From Polynucleobacter sp. AM-26B4 (GTDB lineage Bacteria > Pseudomonadota > Gammaproteobacteria > Burkholderiales > Burkholderiaceae): 64,000 nt of DNA. The stretch is taken from the NCBI RefSeq assembly GCF_018882285.1, contig NZ_JACVOT010000001.1, positions 62,001-126,000 on the forward strand, read 5' to 3'. How positions within the stretch are numbered: position 1 is the stretch's first letter; the number at the start of each line of letters is the position of its first letter. A program made the position numbers and the translations under genes. This document shows positions 1 to 8,709 of this stretch, piece by piece. The notes below the pieces were generated by a model. The model searched no databases. It was given only the letters and a program-made list of their open reading frames with translations, and was not told the origin of the DNA.

Positions 1-375
1 TTTACGTCTGACTGTCTGATTGTTGATGTAGTAGCTAGAAGCTCCATCTCGGGTCAAAACACGCTTGACTGACAATTCAGCAAAAGTGCTCCATTGGCCA
101 GCAGCACGACCATCGGTGTTATCAAAAATCAGCTCAACACTTGATCGACCAGCCGGTTTTCTTTGACCAGAGCCATTAAAAATAACGTCCTGCATGGATT
201 CGCCACGCAGTTCGCTGGCCCGGGATTCGCCCAGAACCCAACGCACAGCGTCAATGATGTTGGATTTACCACAACCGTTGGGGCCCACAACGCCAATTAA
301 TTGGCCTGGAAGCTCGAAATGAGTGGGGTCTACGAAGGATTTGAACCCTGAAAGTTTGATAGATTTAAGTCGCAC
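1..375 (-). CDS. smc: Chromosome segregation ATPase SMC, N-terminal part (runs off window)
   Basis: This is the first 125 codons of the SMC/condensin ATPase, which organises and helps segregate the chromosome. The reverse strand reads from a GTG at 375 as [18 protein letters not shown], the typical SMC start. It is followed by the Walker A loop GPNGCGKSN near residues 35-43 and the WVLGE segment that follows it in this family. The frame is open to base 1, so the coiled coils, hinge and C-terminal ATPase half lie outside. An AAGAAG purine stretch precedes the GTG by about 6-7 nt. The gene is divergent from dapD across a 122-bp gap. Identity is secure; the GTG start is likely but not proven. 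Confidence 0.95.
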   Translation of the reverse strand, partial: MRLKSIKLSGFKSFVDPTHFELPGQLIGVVGPNGCGKSNIIDAVRWVLGESRASELRGESMQDVIFNGSGQRKPAGRSSVELIFDNTDGRAAGQWSTFAELSVKRVLTRDGASSYYINNQTVRRK

Positions 376-451
376 GGCTAACTTCTTTTAATGGAATCAT
401 TGTGATGATACCAAGGTAGGGATAGAAAGAGCACTTCCTGAAGTCGACAGA

Positions 452-457
452 TATAAT
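452..457 (+). promoter_or_regulatory. Probable -10 element of the dapD promoter
   Basis: A perfect TATAAT lies 40 bp before the dapD start codon in the smc/dapD divergent gap. No good -35 hexamer sits 16-18 bp upstream (GAGCAC is the nearest). The leader would be about 33 nt and contains an AAAGGA ribosome-binding sequence. The call rests on the -10 match and position only. Confidence 0.45.
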
Positions 458-497
458 CTAGGCTTATTACTTGTTATTTTTAAAGGAAAAAGAGTTT

Positions 498-1331
498 ATG
501 GCAACGCTACAGAACATCATTGATCAAGCCTGGGAAGATCGTGCCAGCCTATCACCTTCAGCAGCCCCAAAAGAGGTTCGCGAGGCAGTGGCTACCGTAT
601 TAGCAGGCTTAAATGACGGCTCTATTCGCGTTGCTGAGCGTCAGTCTGTGGGTAAGTGGAATGTGAATCAATGGGTTAAAAAGGCTGTTTTGATCTCTTT
701 CCGCCTAGAAGACAACCAGGTTATGTCAGCTAGTGGCACCAATGGCTTTCCACAGTTTTACGACAAAGTTCCAACTAAATTTGCGAATTACACAGCTGAA
801 GACTTTGCCAAAGGCGGCTTCCGTGTAGTTCCACCTGCAACGGCTCGTCGCGGTTCATTTATTGGCAAAAATGTGGTTTTAATGCCTTCATACGTCAATA
901 TTGGTGCTTATGTGGATGAGGGCTCAATGGTTGATACATGGGCCACAGTCGGTTCATGTGCCCAAATTGGTAAGAATGTTCACCTTTCAGGCGGTGTTGG
1001 TATTGGTGGCGTTCTAGAGCCAGTTCAAGCAGGTCCAGTGATCATTGAAGATAACTGCTTCATTGGCGCACGTTCTGAAGTGGTTGAAGGCGTTGTGATT
1101 GAAGAAAACGCTGTTTTATCGATGGGCGTTTACATTGGTCAGAGTACCAAGATTTATGATCGCGAAACCGGGGAAGTTCACTATGGCCGCGTACCAGCTG
1201 GCTCAGTGGTTGTTCCTGGCTCATTGCCATCAGCATGCGGTAAATACAGCCTCTATGCAGCCATCATCGTTAAGAAGGTAGATGCTCAAACCAGAGCCAA
1301 AACAGCCATTAACGATCTCTTAAGAGACTAA
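498..1331 (+). CDS. dapD: 2,3,4,5-tetrahydropyridine-2,6-dicarboxylate N-succinyltransferase DapD
   Basis: DapD transfers succinyl from succinyl-CoA to tetrahydrodipicolinate in the succinylase branch of diaminopimelate/lysine synthesis, in the cytoplasm. At 277 aa it is close to the usual 274. The C-terminal half shows the left-handed beta-helix hexapeptide pattern ([19 protein letters not shown], then [11 protein letters not shown] and [14 protein letters not shown]). I chose ATG 498 (MATLQNII) over an in-frame TTG at 471 because AAAGGA precedes it and family members start here. dapE follows after 22 bp, so the two sequential pathway genes are probably co-transcribed. Confidence 0.97.
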   Translation: MATLQNIIDQAWEDRASLSPSAAPKEVREAVATVLAGLNDGSIRVAERQSVGKWNVNQWVKKAVLISFRLEDNQVMSASGTNGFPQFYDKVPTKFANYTAEDFAKGGFRVVPPATARRGSFIGKNVVLMPSYVNIGAYVDEGSMVDTWATVGSCAQIGKNVHLSGGVGIGGVLEPVQAGPVIIEDNCFIGARSEVVEGVVIEENAVLSMGVYIGQSTKIYDRETGEVHYGRVPAGSVVVPGSLPSACGKYSLYAAIIVKKVDAQTRAKTAINDLLRD

Positions 1332-1353
1332 GCTAACTCATTAAAGATTATCT

Positions 1354-2511
1354 GTGACTACAAACTCAACCTTAGCACTAACAGAACAACTGATTTCTCA
1401 GAATTCAGTAACTCCTGCCGATGGTGGCTGCCAAGACCTGATTGCTGATCGACTCAAAGCGATTGGTTTTGAATGCGAAACCATGATGAGCGGTCCCGAT
1501 CACTTCAGAGTGACCAATCTATGGGCCGTTAAAAGAGGCAGCCTGGGCAAATCAGGTTCTCTGTTGAGTTTTGCTGGTCATACCGATGTGGTGCCAACGG
1601 GTCCGCTTGATAAATGGTCTTCAAATCCATTTCAACCAACGCAGCAAGATGGTTTTTTATATGGCCGCGGTGCTGCGGACATGAAGACCTCATTGGCTGC
1701 TTTTGTGGTTGCGACTGAAGAGTTTATTGCACAGCACCCTGATCACAAAGGCTCGATTGCCTTTTTGTTGACCAGCGATGAAGAAGGTCCGGCGCATGAT
1801 GGCACTGTGATTGTTTGTAATGAATTAAAGAAACGCGGTGAACGTCTTGATTACTGTGTGGTTGGTGAGCCAACCTCAGTTGATCAATTAGGCGACACGA
1901 TCAAAAATGGTCGCCGGGGTTCTTTGTCTGGCAAGTTAAAAGTGATCGGTGTTCAAGGTCACATTGCCTATCCTCATTTAGCAAAAAATCCGATTCACCT
2001 CATGGCCCCTGCTCTTGCTGAACTTGCTGGAGTGACATGGGATCAAGGCAATGCTTATTTTCAACCGACTGCATGGCAAGTTTCTAACATCCATGCCGGA
2101 ACAGGCGCCACCAATGTGATTCCTGGTGAGGTGGTAATTGATTTTAATTTCCGTTTCTCAACTGAAAATACAGCGGACAAACTAAAAGAGAAACTTGAGG
2201 CGATCCTGAAAAAGCATCAACTGAACTTCACGATTGAATGGAATCTCAGTGGCGAACCATTTTTGACGCAACCAGGCGACTTATCTAAAGCCATGCAAGC
2301 ATCGATTCTGGCTGAAACCAATGTAACGGCAGAGCTTTCTACAACTGGCGGCACCAGTGATGCTCGCTTCATTGCAAAGATCTGTCCACAAGTAGTTGAG
2401 TTTGGACCGCGCAATGCAACCATCCATCAAATCAACGAACGTGTTGAGCTCGCAGACATAGAGCCACTTAAAAATATTTACAAAGGTGTTTTAGAAAAGT
2501 TAATTGTCTAA
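1354..2511 (+). CDS. dapE: Succinyl-diaminopimelate desuccinylase DapE
   Basis: DapE is a di-zinc M20-family amidohydrolase that removes succinate from N-succinyl-LL-diaminopimelate. Family motifs are present: GHTDVVPTG (H76, D78), GRGAADMK (metal ligand D109), SDEEG (catalytic E143, ligand E144), GEPTS near 177 and the C-terminal TIHQINE histidine. The length of 385 aa is slightly above the usual 375. The start is a GTG at 1354; no upstream ATG fits between it and the dapD stop. The gene lies directly behind dapD and 24 bp before prmB. Confidence 0.97.
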   Translation: MTTNSTLALTEQLISQNSVTPADGGCQDLIADRLKAIGFECETMMSGPDHFRVTNLWAVKRGSLGKSGSLLSFAGHTDVVPTGPLDKWSSNPFQPTQQDGFLYGRGAADMKTSLAAFVVATEEFIAQHPDHKGSIAFLLTSDEEGPAHDGTVIVCNELKKRGERLDYCVVGEPTSVDQLGDTIKNGRRGSLSGKLKVIGVQGHIAYPHLAKNPIHLMAPALAELAGVTWDQGNAYFQPTAWQVSNIHAGTGATNVIPGEVVIDFNFRFSTENTADKLKEKLEAILKKHQLNFTIEWNLSGEPFLTQPGDLSKAMQASILAETNVTAELSTTGGTSDARFIAKICPQVVEFGPRNATIHQINERVELADIEPLKNIYKGVLEKLIV

Positions 2512-2535
2512 AGCTTTAACTTATTCAACACATAT

Positions 2536-3417
2536 ATGAGCACTGATTTAACTTTAGAAGTTTGTTGGCAACAGCTGACCGAGAAATTAGATCTTGCTGG
2601 CTTAAGTTACGGTCATGGCGCGATTGATGCACAAAGCGAAGCACTTTGGATCATCTCTACAGCCTTGGGTTTTCCACCCGAAGATGCTGCAGAAGCTCTC
2701 GATACCCCAATCACGTTAGACGTTCTAGCTCAGATCGATGCCTGGGCACTTGAGCGCATCAGAACTCGCAAACCTTTGGCCTACATCTTGGGTGAAGCCT
2801 GGTTGATGGGTATTCCATTTTATTGTGATGAGCGCAGCATCGTGCCGCGCTCATTCATTGCAGAATTAATTGTGGATGGTCACTTGGAGCCTTGGTTACC
2901 TCCAAGCGCCAAAGTTTTAGATCTTTGTACTGGCAATGGTTCATTGGCGATTTTGATGGCTCTATCTTGCCCAGATGTAGAAGTGTCCGGATCAGATATC
3001 AGCATGCAGGCATTGTCATTAGCAGCTAAGAATATTGATCGCCACAATCTCAGTGAACAAATTGAGATTCACCAAGGTGATTTATTTGAATCGCTGCCCT
3101 CACCCAATGAAGAAAATTTATTTGATTTGATCATTTGCAATCCACCGTATGTGAATGCAACCTCCATGGCCAATCTTCCAGCTGAATATCATGCTGAACC
3201 AGAAATTTCTTTGGCAGGTGGAGCTGATGGCATGGACATCGTTCGAAAAATCATTGCGAACGCTAAAGATTATTTAAAACCTGAGGGTGCTTTGGTGCTT
3301 GAGATTGGCAATGAAGCTAAAAACTTTTCCGATGCGTTTCCTGAGATCCCAGTGACATGGTTAGAAGTTTCAGCCGGTGATGATCAGGTTTTACTGATTC
3401 AAGCAGAAGACCTTTAA
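2536..3417 (+). CDS. prmB: Ribosomal protein uL3 N5-glutamine methyltransferase PrmB
   Basis: PrmB is an S-adenosylmethionine-dependent methyltransferase that modifies a glutamine side chain of ribosomal protein L3. The sequence has an N-terminal helical substrate domain, the SAM motif LDLCTGNG at residues 128-135 and the hallmark NPPY tetrad at 202-205. At 293 aa it is near the usual 300-310. The paralogue PrmC (release-factor methyltransferase) shares NPPY. The segment GEAWLMGIPFYCDERSIVPR and the dapE-prmB neighbourhood favour PrmB. It converges with radA across an 18-bp gap with no visible terminator. Confidence 0.9.
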   Translation: MSTDLTLEVCWQQLTEKLDLAGLSYGHGAIDAQSEALWIISTALGFPPEDAAEALDTPITLDVLAQIDAWALERIRTRKPLAYILGEAWLMGIPFYCDERSIVPRSFIAELIVDGHLEPWLPPSAKVLDLCTGNGSLAILMALSCPDVEVSGSDISMQALSLAAKNIDRHNLSEQIEIHQGDLFESLPSPNEENLFDLIICNPPYVNATSMANLPAEYHAEPEISLAGGADGMDIVRKIIANAKDYLKPEGALVLEIGNEAKNFSDAFPEIPVTWLEVSAGDDQVLLIQAEDL

Positions 3418-3435
3418 TTTACAAGAATAAGTTCG

Positions 3436-4800
3436 TTATTCGAGATTTCTGGCGGCTTGAATGGCCTGATCAATTCGATCAACAGCAAAAATAGTTAATC
3501 CAGGGATGTTTGTTTTAGGGGCATTGGCCTTTGGAACGATGGCTTGCTTAAAGCCTAATTTAGCAGCCTCTTTGAGGCGCTCCTGACCTCTTGGGCAGGG
3601 TCTGATTTCTCCTGCCAACCCAACCTCACCAAAGACAATTAAATTCTTGGGCAATGCTTTATTTTTCATGGATGACTGGATCGCTAATAAAACTGCTAAG
3701 TCAGCTGCTGGTTCAGTGATTTTCACACCACCCACCGCATTCAAGAAAACATCTTGATCAAAGCAAGCAATGCCAGCATGACGATGTAAAACCGCCAAGA
3801 GCATGGCCAAACGATGTTGCTCTAAACCCAAAGCCAATCTTCGTGGATTTGGAACATGAGCGGCATCTACTAATGCTTGAATCTCAACCAACAATGGTCG
3901 ACTACCCTCTTGCGTCACCAACACACACGAACCAGGAACAATTTGATCATGCTGCGACAAAAACAAAGCTGATGGATTCGCCACACCTTTAAGACCTTTA
4001 TCGGTCATGGCAAAAACACCTAATTCATTCACAGCACCAAAACGGTTTTTAAAGGCACGAACCAACCTAAAGGATGAGTGCGTATCGCCTTCAAAATACA
4101 AAACTGTGTCAACGATATGCTCTAAGACTCTCGGGCCTGCCAAATTACCTTCTTTGGTCACATGACCCACCATGATCATGCACACACCAGTTGTTTTAGC
4201 TAAGCGAGTCAGTTGGGCTGCGCATTCTTTGACCTGAGCCACTGAACCAGGCGCTGAACTCAAAGCTTCTGAATAAACGGTTTGTATCGAATCAACAACC
4301 ACCACCGTGGGTCTTGCTGATTCAATGGTGGCGAGTAATTTCTCTAACTGAATTTCTGCCAACACTTCTAAATCAGGGGCTTGTATCCCCAAGCGCTTTG
4401 CTCTTAAAGCAATCTGCGCACCAGATTCCTCACCGCTGATATAAAGAACGGAGTCACCTCGTGCGCTCATTGCAGCAAGTGCTTGCAAAAGCAAAGTGGA
4501 TTTACCAATACCTGGGTCACCACCAATCAATGCAACACCGCCGGTGACTAAACCACCGCCCAATACCCGATCAAACTCATCAACACCCGTGCTGATGCGC
4601 GGTAAATCCTCGGCTTCTATGACGGATAGTTTTTGTTTTGGTGCAGCTTTAGCCAAGCTTTGAAAGCGATTAGTTGAAGGCTTGTCTTCCACGGTTTCTT
4701 CCATGGAATTCCAAGCTTCACAGTTAGGGCATTGGCCCTGCCATTTTGCTGATAGACCTCCACAAGCCTGACAAACGTAAACAGATTTAATCTTTGCCAT
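3436..4800 (-). CDS. radA: DNA repair protein RadA (Sms), RecA-like ATPase with Lon-type domain
   Basis: RadA is a hexameric RecA-like DNA helicase that promotes branch migration and processing of recombination intermediates. The 454-aa protein has an N-terminal zinc finger (C10, C13, C24, C27), the Walker A loop GGDPGIGKST at 93-102, the RadA-specific KNRFG motif near residue 251 and a C-terminal Lon-protease-like domain. Its ATG overlaps the stop of the upstream exported-protein gene by one base (TGATG), which suggests translational coupling with an apparently unrelated product. It converges with prmB. Confidence 0.97.
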   Translation of the reverse strand: MAKIKSVYVCQACGGLSAKWQGQCPNCEAWNSMEETVEDKPSTNRFQSLAKAAPKQKLSVIEAEDLPRISTGVDEFDRVLGGGLVTGGVALIGGDPGIGKSTLLLQALAAMSARGDSVLYISGEESGAQIALRAKRLGIQAPDLEVLAEIQLEKLLATIESARPTVVVVDSIQTVYSEALSSAPGSVAQVKECAAQLTRLAKTTGVCMIMVGHVTKEGNLAGPRVLEHIVDTVLYFEGDTHSSFRLVRAFKNRFGAVNELGVFAMTDKGLKGVANPSALFLSQHDQIVPGSCVLVTQEGSRPLLVEIQALVDAAHVPNPRRLALGLEQHRLAMLLAVLHRHAGIACFDQDVFLNAVGGVKITEPAADLAVLLAIQSSMKNKALPKNLIVFGEVGLAGEIRPCPRGQERLKEAAKLGFKQAIVPKANAPKTNIPGLTIFAVDRIDQAIQAARNLE

Positions 4801-5294
4801 CAGAGCGGGTTGGCCTTTTTATTTTCTTGAGCACGCTTTTCAGAATCAGCACGTTTCTTCACAAGATCTTCTTCACGTTTGACTTGGTCTAATTGCTTTT
4901 GCTCGTAATCTTTGACGTTATCAGCACGCTTCTTTGCCTTGGCAGGATCATTGCGATCCTTGATTCTTTGCTCATCTTGTTCATCTTTGATGATAGATTT
5001 GAGAACTCGCTCTCTTTCACGCATCGGTATTTCTTGAGAACGTATTTCTTTGATTTCTTGACGATGTTCTAAACGAGCTTTTTCAAGACAACGGGTCGTG
5101 AAAAATTTGTCGTAACAATCATGCTGTTTTTTCTCTAAGCGGTATTTAGCCCAATCTTTTTGCAGATTAAGGTTAGCTTGAATCTTTTCGATTTCTGCAA
5201 GCTCAGCGACCTCTGTTGGACCGGCAAACGTCATCGTTGTCAGCAAAGACAATGAGGTGAAAAAGACGCCGAGTGAAATTCTGTAATAGCTCAT
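4800..5294 (-). CDS. Exported, highly charged coiled-coil protein of unknown function
   Basis: I do not recognise a characterised family. The 164-aa product begins with a signal peptide (hydrophobic core about residues 8-23, likely cut after TMTFA). The mature part is almost entirely Lys/Glu/Arg/Asp-rich helix with heptad-like spacing, so it is probably an elongated periplasmic coiled coil. Two cysteines sit close together (CYDKFFTTRC), suggesting a disulfide. From memory, similar short proteins with a C-Y-x2-F-x4-C segment occur in other Burkholderiales, without a known role. kup lies 42 bp upstream and radA overlaps it by one base. Confidence 0.75.
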   Translation of the reverse strand: MSYYRISLGVFFTSLSLLTTMTFAGPTEVAELAEIEKIQANLNLQKDWAKYRLEKKQHDCYDKFFTTRCLEKARLEHRQEIKEIRSQEIPMRERERVLKSIIKDEQDEQRIKDRNDPAKAKKRADNVKDYEQKQLDQVKREEDLVKKRADSEKRAQENKKANPL

Positions 5295-5336
5295 AACCTT
5301 AAGGATAAAGCCATTAGTGTTTTATGCCTAAAAAAC

Positions 5337-7277
5337 TTAAATTTCTATCTTGGCGCCAAGCTCTACCACCCTATTTGTAGGGATTTGGAAGAAGTCTGAC
5401 GGTTTTGCGGCATTTTGGAACATCCAAGCAAAGAGTCTTTGACGCCACAAAGCCATACCAGGCAATTTTGAAGAAACAACGGTATCGCGAGCCAAGAAGA
5501 AGGAAGTTTCCATCAAATCAAACTTCAACTGGTATTGAGCTTCAATCAGTGCCAATACTTTATTGATGTCTGGTGTTTCTTTGAAACCATGCACAGAACG
5601 CACCAAATAAACTTGTCCGCCCATGTCTTTGAGCGTTAAACGCTCATCATCATTCACATAAGGCACATCCCAAATACTCAACTTCAAAAAGAAAACGCGT
5701 TCATGTAAGACGCGATTGTGTTTGAGGTTGTGCAGCATCGCCACCGGAACGTAATCGATGTGGGCAGTTAAAAAGATGCCTGTGCCTTCAACTCGATGAG
5801 GCGGATGAGCCAATAGTCCAGCAACAAATGGTTCCAAAGGAATCGATTCATTAACAATGCGATCGCGCAGTAGTTTTCTGCCCTTGTACCAAGTCATGAG
5901 ACAAGTAAAACAAATGACACCAATCAATAATGGGTACCAACCACCATCTTTTAACTTAATTAAGGTGGCGGTCCAAAATGCCAAATCAATGATCAAGAAA
6001 GCTGTGATCAAACAAACAATCACAATTGGATTCAAGCGCCATTCACGACGCATCACAATCGCCAAAAGAATGGTGGTGATCAACATGGTCGTCGTGACTG
6101 ATATCCCGTAAGCCGCCGCCAAATTACCTGACTCTCTGAATTCGATTACTGTGAAAAGTACCATGATCAAGAGTGACCAGTTCACCACAGGGATATAAAT
6201 TTGACCTCTTTCATTATCTGAGGTGTGGCGAATACCCATGCGAGGTAAGAATCCCAACAAAATGGCTTGGTTTGCCAAGGAAAATGCACCTGAAATAACT
6301 GCCTGAGATGCAATCACTGTGGCAGCAGTGGCTAAACCAACCATGGGCCACAAAGCCCATTCAGGCACCATCAAGTAAAAAGGGTTTTTGATAGCCTCAG
6401 GGTTTGATAACAACAAAGCACCTTGACCAAAATAATTTAAGAGCAAACTTGGCAATACTAAAAACAACCAAGCGTAGCGAATAGGTTTTCTACCGAAGTG
6501 CCCCATGTCTAAATAGAGAGCTTCAACACCAGTGACCACAAGAACTACAGAGCCCATCACGATGTAGGCCATCAAGGTATGTTCGGAAATAAAATTGATT
6601 GCGTAGATTGGATTGATTGCGTTAAAGATTTCTGGCGCCTTGATGACGTTATAGACTCCCAAAGCAGCCAATGAAACAAACCATGCAATCGTGATGGGGC
6701 CAAATAGTTTTCCAACAGCGGCCGTACCATATTTTTGAATCACAAAAAGCGCAACTAAGATGGTGATAGTGATTGGAATCACAAAGCGTTTCATTTCTGG
6801 GGTGGCAATCTCCAAACCTTCCACCGCTGAGAGAACGGAAATCGCAGGAGTAATGACTGATTCACCGTAAAGCATGCAAGCACCAAACATGCCTAACATC
6901 ATCACTGTTAAATATGATTGACTTCCAGACTGAAGTGATCGAAGTGCCAATGCCATCAAAGACAAAACACCACCCTCACCCTTGTTATCTGCACGCATCA
7001 CAAAGTGCACATACTTAAAAGTTACAACTAGCAAGATTGTCCAAAACATCATTGAAATGATGCCGAAAATTGCCATTTCGCTGAATGGAATCCCGTGACT
7101 AGGGCTGAATGATTCTTTTAACGCATATAAAGGGCTTGTTCCAATATCACCAAAAACAACGCCAATGGCTGCAATCGCTAAGGTTGCCGTGCTTGCTTTT
7201 TGATGACCATCTTGACCGTGAAGCTCAACTGGCTTCAGTAAAGATGTTTGTGAATTTTCCGGATTACTGATGGACAC
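5337..7277 (-). CDS. kup: Low-affinity potassium uptake transporter Kup
   Basis: Kup is an inner-membrane K+:H+ symporter of the KUP/HAK/KT family. The 646-aa sequence has the conserved opening segment [17 protein letters not shown], about twelve membrane helices and a C-terminal cytoplasmic domain of roughly 170 residues. The GTG start at 7277 is supported by an AGGGGG ribosome-binding sequence about 7 nt upstream. A promoter-like pair precedes the gene. The coiled-coil protein and radA follow on the same strand, so the three may share a transcript. Confidence 0.96.
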   Translation of the reverse strand: MSISNPENSQTSLLKPVELHGQDGHQKASTATLAIAAIGVVFGDIGTSPLYALKESFSPSHGIPFSEMAIFGIISMMFWTILLVVTFKYVHFVMRADNKGEGGVLSLMALALRSLQSGSQSYLTVMMLGMFGACMLYGESVITPAISVLSAVEGLEIATPEMKRFVIPITITILVALFVIQKYGTAAVGKLFGPITIAWFVSLAALGVYNVIKAPEIFNAINPIYAINFISEHTLMAYIVMGSVVLVVTGVEALYLDMGHFGRKPIRYAWLFLVLPSLLLNYFGQGALLLSNPEAIKNPFYLMVPEWALWPMVGLATAATVIASQAVISGAFSLANQAILLGFLPRMGIRHTSDNERGQIYIPVVNWSLLIMVLFTVIEFRESGNLAAAYGISVTTTMLITTILLAIVMRREWRLNPIVIVCLITAFLIIDLAFWTATLIKLKDGGWYPLLIGVICFTCLMTWYKGRKLLRDRIVNESIPLEPFVAGLLAHPPHRVEGTGIFLTAHIDYVPVAMLHNLKHNRVLHERVFFLKLSIWDVPYVNDDERLTLKDMGGQVYLVRSVHGFKETPDINKVLALIEAQYQLKFDLMETSFFLARDTVVSSKLPGMALWRQRLFAWMFQNAAKPSDFFQIPTNRVVELGAKIEI

Positions 7278-7305
7278 CGGTCACCCCCTGATAAATGATG
7301 TTTTT

Positions 7306-7333
7306 ATTATATGCCGACCATATTGCGATGCAA
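7306..7333 (-). promoter_or_regulatory. Predicted sigma-70 promoter of kup
   Basis: On the reverse strand, TTGCAT at 7333-7328 and a perfect TATAAT at 7311-7306 are separated by 16 bp. They lie just upstream of the kup GTG at 7277. The -35 is weak (three of six consensus bases) and the -10 is perfect. The leader would be about 22-25 nt and carries the AGGGGG ribosome-binding site. Confidence 0.5.
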
Positions 7334-7335
7334 CA

Positions 7336-8301
7336 TTAATTAAGCCCACTCGATGATTTATCCAGCCAATGGCCAATTCCCAACGCATTGAGTTCTAAAT
7401 CAATCTTAAGAAATTCAGTGATTTCAGCAGCGGTAAGTTTGCAATTCATTGTTTTTAAATGATTTATATGAATCTTGGCCATTCCATTCTTCAGCAGAGT
7501 ATGTCGATTTGAATCATTTTTTAATTGTTTCGCTAAAACAACAATTTCATCCAATTGTTTTAAAAAAAGACCTTTTAAGCGCTCAACTCCATTGATTCGA
7601 CTGAAATGGGTCGGGAAAAGACAATCAGGGTTCAGAGCAGAAATCCGCATAACTGAGTCTTTGAGTGCCTCAGGATCAAACTGAATCGGAGTTGTGGTCG
7701 GCATGATGAAGGCACCTTCTTCAGTATCAAACTCTCTGTATGAAAGACCGAACGTATCGCCTGTGAAAACACCGCGACTGATCGGATCCCAAATCGCGAT
7801 GTGGTGCTTGGCATGACCAGGTGTATCTAAACAATGGAGTGCTCTGCTGCCCAAATGGATTTGATGACCTTCCCCAACCTCAATCACTCTTGAGGCATCT
7901 ACTGGCAATAATTGGCCATAAGACTGCTCAACGATTTCTTCACCATAAACACCCACGGCTCCAGCACGAAGAGCACTTGGGTCAATCATGTGTCTAGCAC
8001 CGCGGGGGTGAACAAGTAATTGAGCTTGATCACAAACTCGCATCATTTCACCCGCACCACCAGCATGATCAAGATGAACATGAGTCAAAACAATGTATTT
8101 GACCTGTTGGGGCTTTAAGCCAAGCTCATCGAGGCTCGTTAAAAATCTGGGAATGGAGTAATTGGTGCCAACGTCGATGAAAGCAACTTCATCACCATCA
8201 ATAACCATATAGCTGGCATCAAACTGCTCTCTTACAAATCCAGTGTCAACACAGTAAATGCCAGGAGCGACTAATTGGGCATAAGTCAGATGTTTTTGCA
8301 T
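7336..8301 (-). CDS. Metallo-beta-lactamase-fold hydrolase
   Basis: A 321-aa cytoplasmic MBL-fold protein with the metal-binding signature THVHLDH, a downstream ligand histidine in DTPGHAKHH, GDTFG (bridging Asp) and PTHFS (last His). This fits a di-metal hydrolase of the glyoxalase-II/RNase-Z superfamily, but the substrate cannot be read from the sequence. I placed the start at Met 8301 (MQKHLTYAQ), because the conserved core begins a few residues later; an in-frame ATG at 8340 would add 13 residues. Neither start has a clear ribosome-binding site. It lies upstream of kup on the same strand, with a separate kup promoter in between. Confidence 0.85.
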   Translation of the reverse strand: MQKHLTYAQLVAPGIYCVDTGFVREQFDASYMVIDGDEVAFIDVGTNYSIPRFLTSLDELGLKPQQVKYIVLTHVHLDHAGGAGEMMRVCDQAQLLVHPRGARHMIDPSALRAGAVGVYGEEIVEQSYGQLLPVDASRVIEVGEGHQIHLGSRALHCLDTPGHAKHHIAIWDPISRGVFTGDTFGLSYREFDTEEGAFIMPTTTPIQFDPEALKDSVMRISALNPDCLFPTHFSRINGVERLKGLFLKQLDEIVVLAKQLKNDSNRHTLLKNGMAKIHINHLKTMNCKLTAAEITEFLKIDLELNALGIGHWLDKSSSGLN

Positions 8302-8398
8302 GTGCGGATTTTCACATAACAAATATGAGAAATAAGCCAATTAGTCTAATTTTTTCTTTAAAAGACATGGGATTACTGGATAGAAACCCAGGTTCTCC

Positions 8399-8427
8399 TT
8401 GCTATTTAGGGTTTAACCTGATATAGT
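8399..8427 (+). promoter_or_regulatory. Predicted promoter of the initiator tRNA
   Basis: TTGCTA (8399-8404) and TATAGT (8422-8427) are spaced by exactly 17 bp, matching consensus at 4/6 and 5/6. Transcription would begin near 8434, about 7 nt before the mature tRNA. This is a compact stable-RNA promoter. Confidence 0.65.
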
Positions 8428-8440
8428 TTCATTATTCAGA

Positions 8441-8517
8441 CGCGGGGTGGAGCAGTCTGGCAGCTCGTCGGGCTCATAACCCGAAGGTCATAGGTTCAAA
8501 TCCTATCCCCGCAACCA
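8441..8517 (+). tRNA. Initiator tRNA-fMet (anticodon CAT)
   Basis: A 77-nt tRNA ending in an encoded CCA. The anticodon loop CTCATAA sits on the three G:C pairs (GGG/CCC) that are diagnostic of initiator tRNA. The first base C1 faces A72 and cannot pair, which is the feature formyltransferase uses to recognise the initiator. The T arm reads GGTTCAAATCC. The gene is monocistronic, with its own promoter and terminator. Confidence 0.98.
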
Positions 8518-8522
8518 AATTT

Positions 8523-8556
8523 AAGCCTTCTTGTTCATTGAGCAAGAAGGCTTTTT
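8523..8556 (+). terminator. Rho-independent terminator of tRNA-fMet
   Basis: AAGCCTTCTTG (8523-8533) pairs perfectly with CAAGAAGGCTT (8543-8553). The pairing can extend three more pairs into the loop and is followed by a run of Ts to 8556. It starts 6 nt after the tRNA. Confidence 0.92.
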
Positions 8557-8709
8557 AGCTTCTGGAACACGCAAAAATAGATTAAAGCCGAAAGTTTCAA
8601 AGTTTAAGGCCTTGATATGATGACCCACAGCATGATGTAACTGATGCCAAGTCGGTAATGCTGGCAAAATTCACCATCACCCTTAAATAAGTTTTATTAA
8701 TAAGTCCTT
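8557..8709. other. Spacer and leader before the TonB receptor gene
   Basis: This 153-bp gap separates the tRNA terminator from the receptor ATG. I see no cobalamin, TPP or other riboswitch signature, no convincing Fur-type palindrome and only a weak ribosome-binding sequence (AAGTCC) at the start codon. Confidence 0.5.

Noticed and set aside
8557..8709. Possible riboswitch before the TonB receptor
   Set aside because: I looked for cobalamin, TPP and Moco landmarks (such as the B12 box) and found none in the right order. No stable expression platform or terminator precedes the ATG.
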